Positions 18,564 through 24,868 of a stretch of 64,000 nucleotides of DNA are shown here, piece after piece. Each line of letters opens with the position of its first letter. Position 1 is the stretch's first letter. Origin of the DNA: an uncultured Acetatifactor sp. (GTDB taxonomy: Bacteria > Bacillota > Clostridia > Lachnospirales > Lachnospiraceae); NCBI GenBank assembly GCA_910585615.1, contig CAJUFO010000001.1, forward strand, positions 215,386-279,385. Reading direction: 5' to 3'. The position numbers and the translations under genes were made by a program. The notes beneath the pieces are model-generated. The model searched no databases. It was not told the origin of the DNA and saw nothing but the letters and a program-made list of their open reading frames with translations.

Positions 18564-18644
18564 ATGCAGGATAACAGACAATATCAGAACAAAATAGAGG
18601 AACTGACAATCAAAGGTACAGCGTTCCGCAAGTATTATAGATAG
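18564..18644 (+). CDS. Possible 26-residue peptide
   Basis: A short frame (MQDNRQYQNKIEELTIKG...) with a good AAAGGAGGG site before its ATG. It has no hydrophobic segment or recognisable family. It may be a leader peptide or the remnant start of a lost gene; the ribosome-binding site is its only real support. Confidence 0.3.
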   Translation: MQDNRQYQNKIEELTIKGTAFRKYYR

Positions 18645-18709
18645 TTTTGTCACGATTAGGTTATTCCTGGCATCCAATAAAACTTTTATAAGATATTCTT
18701 GCTGTTGCG

Positions 18710-18731
18710 GCACCTTTGGGGTGCTTTTTTT
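18710..18731 (+). terminator. Intrinsic terminator upstream of rtcB
   Basis: Short stem GCACC / GGTGC followed by seven T, 30 bp before the RtcB start codon. Its place in the leader could end an upstream transcript or act as an attenuator for the RtcB-PrfH pair. Confidence 0.6.
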
Positions 18732-18760
18732 GCGCCCATTTTTAAGGAGACGAAAATCAT

Positions 18761-19888
18761 ATGAAAACAGTAAAAGGCATTTACGCCGAAGCAAAGATAT
18801 TTACGGACGATGTGGAGGAGTACGCCCAGGCGCAGGTAAAAATGATATGCGACCACCAGGCGGCGGAGGGCAGCAGGATACGCCTGATGCCGGACATCCA
18901 TCCCGGCAAGGTGGGGCCTATCGGCTTATCCATGACCGCTACGGACAAGGTAATCCCCCAGCTTCTGGGCGTGGACATTGGCTGTGGCATGACCTGTGTA
19001 AAGCTGAACAAGGATAATGTAGAGTTCCAGAAGCTGGATCGGGTCATCCGGGAGAACGTGCCGTCGGGGTTCGCCATAAGGAAAGAGCCGCACCATATGG
19101 CGGCGGAATTTCCCTATGAAAAGCTCCACTGCGCCAGGCATGTCAACAGGCCGAAAGCGGAGCGGAGCCTGGGCACCCTTGGCGGCGGCAACCATTTCCT
19201 GGAGCTCGATAGGGGAGAGGACGGAGGCCTGCACCTGGTGGTGCACACGGGCAGCAGGCATCTGGGGGAAGAGGTGGCGGAGCATTATACGAAGCTTGCC
19301 TATGCATCCCTGAAGGAGCAGGGGCTGGAGGTGCCCTATTACATGAGCTATCTGGAGGGGGACGAAAAGGAAAACTACACGGAGGATGTACAGACCGTTC
19401 AGGACTATGCCGAGCTGAACAGACAGGTCATCGTCAGGGAAATCCTGAAAGGAATGAAATGGAAGGCGGTGGAGCAGTTCTCGGTGGCGCATAATTATCT
19501 GGATGCTTCCGGGATGCTCCGCAAGGGGGCCATCGCCGCCGAAGCGGGAGTTCAGGTAATCATTCCAGCGAACATGCGGGACGGCATGATTCTGGGCATC
19601 GGGCTGGGCAATGAGGACTGGAACTGCTCAGCACCCCACGGCTCCGGCAGGAGATTGAAGCGGGAGGACGTAAAAAGCCGTCATACCGTGTCGGACTTCA
19701 AAAAAGAAATGAAGGGCATCTACAGTAGCTGCGTAGGGGCGGACACGTTGGACGAGGCGCCTTTTGCCTACCGCTCCCTTGCGGAGATTGCCGAGCGGAT
19801 CAGGGATACCGTCCAGATAACGGAAATCCTGAAGCCGGTCTATAATTACAAGGCCGGGAGCAAGGAGCAGCTGCGGAGTAAATCCTGA
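18761..19888 (+). CDS. rtcB: RtcB family RNA ligase (3'-phosphate/5'-OH)
   Basis: 375 residues. RtcB joins RNA 3'-phosphate or 2',3'-cyclic phosphate ends to 5'-OH ends through a GMP-histidine intermediate with Mn2+. Visible motifs: GVDIGCGM with metal ligand C75, GTLGGGNHF, HTGSRHLG, VAHNY, and APHGSGR with predicted guanylylated H293. It is shorter than E. coli RtcB (about 408), as seen in the RtcB2 group that pairs with PrfH. AAGGAGA precedes the ATG. PrfH follows after 102 bp on the same strand. In that pairing RtcB reseals 16S rRNA cut at the decoding centre. Confidence 0.93.
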   Translation: MKTVKGIYAEAKIFTDDVEEYAQAQVKMICDHQAAEGSRIRLMPDIHPGKVGPIGLSMTATDKVIPQLLGVDIGCGMTCVKLNKDNVEFQKLDRVIRENVPSGFAIRKEPHHMAAEFPYEKLHCARHVNRPKAERSLGTLGGGNHFLELDRGEDGGLHLVVHTGSRHLGEEVAEHYTKLAYASLKEQGLEVPYYMSYLEGDEKENYTEDVQTVQDYAELNRQVIVREILKGMKWKAVEQFSVAHNYLDASGMLRKGAIAAEAGVQVIIPANMRDGMILGIGLGNEDWNCSAPHGSGRRLKREDVKSRHTVSDFKKEMKGIYSSCVGADTLDEAPFAYRSLAEIAERIRDTVQITEILKPVYNYKAGSKEQLRSKS

Positions 19889-19990
19889 AATCATTGTATG
19901 TGAAATGCAGGAAATTAAAATAGATAGCAGCATTTGACCATACATGAAAAGGAATCATGCAATGAAATGAAAATTGAGAGGTAGAAATTT

Positions 19991-20626
19991 ATGATAGTTC
20001 AGATTAGCGCAGGACAGGGGCCCTCCGAATGCCAGCTGGCGGTGGCGAAGCTGTTCGAGGCGCTTAAAAGGGAATATGGGGATTTAGAAACCCTGTCAGA
20101 GACCAAAGGCCATGAGAGGGGCTGCCTGGATTCCATCCGTTTCCGGACGGAGCAGGACTTAAGTGGCCTGGAGGGAACGGTGCTGTGGATCTGCAGGAGT
20201 CCCTTTCGCAGGAACCATAAAAGGAAGAACTGGTATGTGGACGTGAGCATCATCCCGGAGGCAGGTCAGGTGGCGACAGATGGGGAATACCGCATCGAGA
20301 AGTTCCACTGCGGCGGGAAGGGAGGACAGAACGTGAACAAGGTGGAGACCGGCGTGCGGGTCATCCACATCCCTACCGGAACCGTGACCCAGTCCACAGA
20401 GGAGAGGAGCCAGTTCCAGAATAAGCGCAGGGCCATGGAGCGGATGCGGGAGAAGCTTGCCATCCTACAGCAGGAGCAGCGGGAACGGCAGGCGGGAGCC
20501 GCGTGGATGGAGCACTACCGCATCGTCAGGGGGAACCCGGTGCGGACTTATGAAGGGGAGCGGTTCCTGTTGAAAGAGAGAAAGGATGGCGATGCAGGAC
20601 AGGCGGCTCCGTCAGGAAGCGCCTGA
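19991..20626 (+). CDS. prfH: PrfH, peptide chain release factor homologue
   Basis: 211 residues. It has the release-factor catalytic domain, with GGQ at 111-113 inside CGGKGGQNVNKVETGVR and a following ERSQFQNKRRAMERM segment, but lacks the stop-codon-reading domain 2 of RF1/RF2. PrfH is known to release nascent chains from ribosomes whose 16S rRNA has been cut at the decoding centre, after which the paired RtcB reseals the RNA. AGAGGTAG lies before the ATG. Its place directly behind RtcB inside a mobile island suggests a defence against ribosome-cutting toxins. Confidence 0.93.
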   Translation: MIVQISAGQGPSECQLAVAKLFEALKREYGDLETLSETKGHERGCLDSIRFRTEQDLSGLEGTVLWICRSPFRRNHKRKNWYVDVSIIPEAGQVATDGEYRIEKFHCGGKGGQNVNKVETGVRVIHIPTGTVTQSTEERSQFQNKRRAMERMREKLAILQQEQRERQAGAAWMEHYRIVRGNPVRTYEGERFLLKERKDGDAGQAAPSGSA

Positions 20627-20706
20627 TTGCCATGAGGGCCGTAAACCCATGGCAACCAGGAATATTTTCTCTGAAGTTATACTTGCTTCCTGTAATACGA
20701 CAAGCA

Positions 20707-20734
20707 ATCCCTGTGCCGGGTATGGCACAGGGAT
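20707..20734 (+). terminator. Hairpin after the RtcB-PrfH pair
   Basis: AATCCCTGTGCC / GGCACAGGGATT, a strong stem with a 6-base loop, 80 bp after PrfH. Only a weak T tail follows on either strand. Confidence 0.6.
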
Positions 20735-20820
20735 TTCCTGCATTCAGCAGAAATCTGCCTCCCTGCATTAAGCCACTTCTGTAATAAACTGTGGGCGCCT
20801 GGATTGGGCATGCAGAGGTC

Positions 20821-21100
20821 TTAGCTCCTTTGTACAGGTATTGTGAACTTGTTTTTTCCCTTATTAGAACGGCATATGTTACATATGGTGGTCTTGGAAA
20901 CCCCATACTCCTTAGCCAGACAGAAATAGGAACTGCCAGCATCGTGTTTGCGGATGACTTCGGCTTTTTCATCTGCTGATAAAATGGGAATCCTCCCGGG
21001 CTTGTTCCCGCTGGTTCCATTGATGATGCTTTCCAGCACCTGGACTCTTCTTTCCAGGTCCTGGATTCTTTTTTCGTAGTCTTCATTGATCTACATCCAT
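20821..21100 (-). pseudogene. Broken helix-turn-helix protein gene
   Basis: The ATG complementary to 21098-21100 has an AGGTGA site but its frame stops after five codons (MDVDQ). In a shifted frame the reading continues as a coiled coil (YEKRIQDLERRVQVLESI) and a resolvase-type helix-turn-helix (ILSADEKAEVIRKHDAGSS, then KEYGVSKTTICNIC). A small insertion or deletion near 21085 best explains this. An internal ATG at 21039 could still give a 72-residue product containing only the helix-turn-helix. Confidence 0.5.
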
Positions 21101-21147
21101 ATCACCTCGCTCATAATTATATAGGAGCGATTATGAACGGTCAATAT

Positions 21148-21330
21148 CTATCTGTACGGCAGTCGGTTGATGAAATCGACTACATCTTCTTTTTTTATCA
21201 GATACCGTCCGTCAAGTATCATGGCGCGCAGCCGCCCGGATTGGATATGGCCTAATATCCGGTTCTTTCCCATGTGCAGCAATTCCTGCGCCTGTCTTCT
21301 CGTCAATAGATCCGGGTAGTCCTCGAACAT
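21148..21330 (-). CDS. Excisionase-like helix-turn-helix protein
   Basis: 60 residues beginning MFEDYPDLLTRRQAQELLHM, a MerR/Xis-type fold with a basic wing (RLRAMILDGRYLIKKEDVVDF). The frame is open further upstream to 21429, but that extension runs through a dispersed hairpin repeat. A GGAGAG site supports 21330, and the start matches that of the right-end Xis candidate (MFESYPDVV), so the two are paralogues. It may regulate the decayed central region. Confidence 0.7.
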   Translation of the reverse strand: MFEDYPDLLTRRQAQELLHMGKNRILGHIQSGRLRAMILDGRYLIKKEDVVDFINRLPYR

Positions 21331-21360
21331 ATCTCTCCTCTGCCTTTCTGTTATCTTATT

Positions 21361-21454
21361 ATACTCACGAGCGATAAAGTTTGCCCCAGCTTTTAGCATC
21401 TGCCGCTCGTGAGTCGGGTTACTTGGCAAATCTTAATGACCGTTAGTATAGATT
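21361..21454. repeat. Dispersed hairpin repeat, copy A
   Basis: About 94 bp closely similar to 58327-58422. Contains inverted arms CTCACGAGCG / CGCTCGTGAG around a loop of about 30 bp, then a conserved flank ending TATAGATT. Copy A lies in the island, copy B outside it. Confidence 0.75.
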
Positions 21455-21555
21455 GTTGGATGAAAATGGCTCCAAATGGTTGAAATCGGTTGTATATGGA
21501 ACAACAAGAGCATGCTGGCCCGCTTCAAGTAATAAGCTGCTTAGACTGGCTTTGG

Positions 21556-21744
21556 TCAGACCGGCGCATTTGTGTCAGTCCTGTTGACATAGTCTGTGAA
21601 AGAATCCCTCTCAATCCGTAACTGTCTCCCAATCCTTTTTCCTTTGAAATAGTGGTTCTTCAGCAGGAAGTTCCGTATCGTGCTGGTGCTGACTCCTAAA
21701 ATCTCCGCGGCTTCGCGGACTGTAATGTATCTGCATTCTGTCAT
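21556..21744 (-). CDS. Helix-turn-helix DNA-binding protein (excisionase family)
   Basis: 62 residues. YITVREAAEILGVSTSTIRNFL is a helix-turn-helix of the HTH_17/excisionase type, followed by KGKRIGRQLRIERDSFTDYV. GAAAGGAGG precedes the ATG. It is transcribed away from the possible replication gene that starts 245 bp to the right, so it could repress that divergent gene or assist excision. Confidence 0.75.
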   Translation of the reverse strand: MTECRYITVREAAEILGVSTSTIRNFLLKNHYFKGKRIGRQLRIERDSFTDYVNRTDTNAPV

Positions 21745-21988
21745 GGCGGCCTCCTTTCATTACCCTACTGTTTGCGCAGGAATAGGTATTAATAGAAAGA
21801 CGCTATCCAAAGCAAGAGAGCGAATTAGAAGAAAAATTATAATAAGCATAACAATGAGAATAAAAGGAGCAGAGTGCAGATTGCTGCATTCGAGCCAGGA
21901 AGTGAACTATGTATGTTGCAGACAAAGGTCAAAATGAAGAGATGGATGGACAGGCTTTTCATGTAAAGAAACAAGGAGATTGACGGGC

Positions 21989-23134
21989 ATGATGAATCAA
22001 AAGAATACAGAACAGGATAAAATCAAAAATGCGACAGCAGCAAGCGGCAGATATTCTATGCATACGATGTCGTTTGGCGTAATGCTTACTCACAGAGAAG
22101 CAAAGGCTATCAGAGAAAAGCTGGTGGCCTATTGTGAAGCAGAAGGGCTTCGGTATTATGAACGTAAAAATGAATGGGCTGGCACAAAAGAATTGATATT
22201 TCCCGGATTTTTAGCTTATGGATTAAATTCAGTGAAAGTAAAGACGATATCGAAAAATCCTGGAAAGATTTATTTTCTCCAGATTAAAGTGAACCCAAGG
22301 ATGATGTTCCATAAAGACTCACATCCGTTCGTCTATATCGCGGATGCGGAAGACGTCAGGAACAGCCTGGACAGGGTGCAGGACTTTTTGGATATGACAG
22401 ATATCAATGAGATATCGAAAGAATGTTTTTATATCCAGAGGATAGATTATTGTGCGAATATCCGTTTGGGGTCAAGATATGAGGTTGAAGAATATATGCG
22501 GCTTGTCAGGAAAGGGCTATGCCCTTATCCTACGACCAGAAAAGAGGAATATAGTGAAACACAGAAGAGGTGGATGCCGACCCGGAACTCATTTACTGTG
22601 TGCTGCAAGTCCTATGAATTCTCTGTTTATGACAAGCAGAGTCAGATGATGGGAGAAAATGAGAAATATAAGGCTGAGGATATAGCGGAGGCTGAAGGCA
22701 TTGTCAGGGTAGAATTGAGGGTAAAACGCAATAAGGTTCGATATGAAAAGAAGAAATCTGATTGTGAAAGCGAAATAGAGTATTTGATGGATACTGCTGA
22801 AATTTCGGAAAGGCTTTTGGATAAGCATCTGCGGGAGTGCTTCGGGACAGGGTGTTTTGTGAAAGCTTCAAAGGCGGAAGAAATCATATGGGAAAGCCGT
22901 TATAAAGATAAGACGAAAGAGCGTATGTGCAGGATAATCAGAGATACAGCTAAAAATGGCTTACAAAAAGCGAGGCTGCGCTACGAGGAAAAGCATAATA
23001 ATTTTTGTGATATGATGGATAGATTCAATTTCCTTGAGATATCGCCCATTACAATCAGACAGCGGTCAGAAATCGAGTACCTGGACCATCCGATAGGATA
23101 TATCAAAGACCGGAACGCGAACCTACCGAGGTAG
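21989..23134 (+). CDS. Putative replication initiator (Rep_trans-like)
   Basis: 381 residues. The start ATG at 21989 lies 10 bp after GGAG; a second ATG follows at once. The central part has features reminiscent of rolling-circle initiators of the Rep_trans family: an Arg-Asp motif (YIQRIDYCANI), the segment SYEFSVYDKQ, and IVRVELRVKRNK. The C terminus is basic and helical. I do not see a certain catalytic tyrosine motif, so this stays tentative. Its last 50 bp are duplicated 860 bp downstream. Confidence 0.45.
   Translation: MMNQKNTEQDKIKNATAASGRYSMHTMSFGVMLTHREAKAIREKLVAYCEAEGLRYYERKNEWAGTKELIFPGFLAYGLNSVKVKTISKNPGKIYFLQIKVNPRMMFHKDSHPFVYIADAEDVRNSLDRVQDFLDMTDINEISKECFYIQRIDYCANIRLGSRYEVEEYMRLVRKGLCPYPTTRKEEYSETQKRWMPTRNSFTVCCKSYEFSVYDKQSQMMGENEKYKAEDIAEAEGIVRVELRVKRNKVRYEKKKSDCESEIEYLMDTAEISERLLDKHLRECFGTGCFVKASKAEEIIWESRYKDKTKERMCRIIRDTAKNGLQKARLRYEEKHNNFCDMMDRFNFLEISPITIRQRSEIEYLDHPIGYIKDRNANLPR
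23084..23133 (+). repeat. 50-bp direct repeat, copy 1 (end of the putative rep gene)
   Basis: Matches 23946-23995 with two mismatches. It encodes the tail HPIGYIKDRNANLPR of the protein. The duplication encloses the XRE gene and the small membrane protein gene. Confidence 0.9.
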
Positions 23135-23232
23135 CAGAGGAATGAAAGCCATATAGGAAAGCGGTCGGAAGCTAATGGACAAAGAAGAAAATGCCAGAAC
23201 CGATTACTGGCAGATGCTGGCATTTGGTGTCG

Positions 23233-23526
23233 TTATGGAGTATCCCGCTTTTCAGAACTGGAATCTGGCAATTTTGAATCATATGCAAGCGGAGGGAAAA
23301 AGGACTCAATGGACGTACCTAAGACAGAAGCCAGGCCGAATAACTCGATATCGGTCACGGTACGCGAGCCGTCCTCTATGCGCGAAATGGAGCCGCGGCA
23401 TACATATATGGCCAAAGTCTCAAGCCGTATGGACAGTTCCTTTTGGCTGTATTTCCTTTTCTTTCTGAAATAGCGTACCTGCTGGCCGACAATATTATTC
23501 TTCTCTCCATCAATGATTCTGGGCAT
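23233..23526 (-). CDS. XRE family transcriptional regulator
   Basis: 97 residues. Residues 11-70 form a Cro/CI-type helix-turn-helix (IVGQQVRYFRKKRKYSQKEL, then GSISRIEDGSRTVTDIELF). GAAGGGAGT lies upstream of the ATG. It is transcribed away from the small membrane protein gene, and the region between contains a promoter and inverted repeats, so it probably represses itself and that divergent unit. Confidence 0.85.
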   Translation of the reverse strand: MPRIIDGEKNNIVGQQVRYFRKKRKYSQKELSIRLETLAIYVCRGSISRIEDGSRTVTDIELFGLASVLGTSIESFFPPLAYDSKLPDSSSEKRDTP

Positions 23527-23558
23527 ACGAACCGACTCCCTTCTCTAAAATAAGAAAT

Positions 23559-23631
23559 GACAAAATGTCTTGTAATGAGACAAAAAGTATGGTATCATAT
23601 GCCGTGATGAAACCTGTCCTATTACAGGACA
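23559..23631 (+). promoter_or_regulatory. Divergent promoter and operator region
   Basis: TTGTAA (23570-23575), a 17-bp spacer, then TATCAT (23593-23598) form a good plus-strand promoter. Two small inverted repeats surround it: GACAAAATGTC at 23559-23569 and TGTCCT / AGGACA at 23615-23631. Both are candidate operators for the XRE protein. Confidence 0.55.
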
Positions 23632-23703
23632 AGGCGAAAATAAAGTTGCTTTTGAGGGAGCAGGCGTATCAAGGGCAGCTTATGGCATGGGGAGGTTGGG
23701 GAT

Positions 23704-23958
23704 ATGTTCGCGATGGTGGTTGCGGCACTGGTCTATATATGTCTGCCATGGTACGTCCAGTCGGCCGTATGGCTGGTAAACCTATTCATACCAGACCCTG
23801 TCCCTTTTTTGGATGAGATAATCATGTTCGTCCCCATAGCCTACAAGATAAAGAGAATCATTGACATATCAGAGTTCTTGAGGAAGTACGGCATCGTCCT
23901 GGCAGTCCTTCTGGGAATCGGGATCATTGTGTTGATTGTATGCCTGACCACCCGATAG
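23704..23958 (+). CDS. Small membrane protein, unidentified
   Basis: 84 residues with two hydrophobic helices (about 2-28 and 62-81) and a short central loop with DISEFLRKYG. GGGGAGG precedes the ATG. Its stop codon lies within copy 2 of the 50-bp repeat, so the present C terminus (CLTTR) was set by the duplication. Possible roles such as holin or superinfection exclusion cannot be tested by sequence. Confidence 0.5.
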   Translation: MFAMVVAALVYICLPWYVQSAVWLVNLFIPDPVPFLDEIIMFVPIAYKIKRIIDISEFLRKYGIVLAVLLGIGIIVLIVCLTTR

Positions 23959-23995
23959 GATATATCAAAGACCGGAACGCGAACCTGCCGAGGTA
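23946..23995 (+). repeat. 50-bp direct repeat, copy 2
   Basis: Second copy of the putative rep gene end, with two mismatches to 23084-23133. It is read in another frame at the end of the small membrane protein gene. Confidence 0.9.
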
Positions 23996-24010
23996 ACGGG
24001 TGTTTTTTAG

Positions 24011-24172
24011 ACAATATCAGGCTATTATGGAGTTCGCGAGGATACGAAGTATGTGCATAGTTATGGTGCAATCAAGGCGGTCAGCTATGTGGACGGAAAG
24101 GAGTGGCATAAGAGCAGGGAAGTTGAGGAACTGGAAGCGCAGATGAAAGAGCTGGCAAAGGAAGTTTTGTAG
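24011..24172 (+). pseudogene. Fragment of an unidentified gene
   Basis: A 53-codon open stretch with no start codon and no ribosome-binding site (GYYGVREDTKYVHSYGAIKA, then EVEELEAQMKELAKEV). The protein-like composition and helical end suggest the tail of a lost gene. A hairpin terminator (AGCCCTGTT / AACAGGGCT, 24171-24196) directly follows the stop. Confidence 0.35.
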
Positions 24173-24196
24173 CCCTGTTGTGTTGAAAACAGGGCT
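24171..24196 (+). terminator. Hairpin after the gene fragment
   Basis: Stem AGCCCTGTT / AACAGGGCT with an 8-base loop, overlapping the stop codon of the fragment at 24011-24172. Only a TT follows. Confidence 0.5.
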
Positions 24197-24330
24197 TGCC
24201 TCAGGAAACTTTAGGTGTCTTTGCCGACAGAAACTGTGGAGAAAGGACGATGTTCATTTTGTTATCATAGAATCCAGAAAAGCAGCCAGGGATTTGCGCT
24301 GGGAAGGAGTTAGATGATATATCTGCTTGA

Positions 24331-24545
24331 TTAGGGGGCTTCGGAGAAAGCCTTTTTCGACTCCGTGTCAAAGAATTCCTGCAAGGAGATATCCAGAGCG
24401 TCACACAGGTAGGAAAGGATTTCCACTGTAGGGTTTTTCTTTCCGAGTTCCACGTCCCGTAGATAACTTTGCGAGATTCCAGACAAAGTGGCGAGCTTGT
24501 TGACGCTGTATCCTTTTGCCTCTCTGAAAAAGGAGAGTCTCTATC
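24331..24545 (-). pseudogene. XRE regulator gene lacking a start codon
   Basis: About 70 codons encode a clear Cro/CI helix-turn-helix (LSFFREAKGYSVNKLATLSG, then SQSYLRDVELGKKNPTVEIL) and a tail LQEFFDTESK. A stop lies directly upstream in frame and no ATG, GTG or TTG is available before the helix-turn-helix, so the 5' end has been lost. Confidence 0.6.
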
Positions 24546-24653
24546 TCTATAGATGCTATAATTGGATTTGAGATTTATATATCATGTACGGAATATTTCT
24601 TTCTGAAATTATTTCGGATAGACATATTCTGCCTTGACCAATGTGTATAATAG

Positions 24654-24794
24654 ATGCCATACAAGAGGGACGAGGCCGCCAGGTACGGCGTAAATGAGCG
24701 GAGCATCCAGGGAGATATCGATGATATCCGAGATTTTTTGGAGATGGGCATGAGGGTCGAGGGAACTATCGGAACGGAAAAGGGGATGCGATAG
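24654..24794 (+). pseudogene. N-terminal remnant of a WYL-type regulator
   Basis: 46 codons beginning MPYKRDEAARYGVNERSIQG, then DIDDIRDFLEM, close to the DeoR/WYL winged helix pattern 'YGV(S/N)ERTIQRDIDDIR'. It stops long before the WYL domain. No ribosome-binding site is visible. Regarded as a relic. Confidence 0.4.
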
Positions 24795-24868
24795 TGTGGC
24801 GTTTTTTATGAATATGAAAAAACGTAATAAACTATATGTGAAATGAGATAATGAGGGAGGAAAATTGT

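Noticed and set aside
23175..23468. 97-codon plus-strand frame opposite the XRE gene
   Set aside because: The XRE gene on the other strand has a clear fold and ribosome-binding site; this frame has neither.
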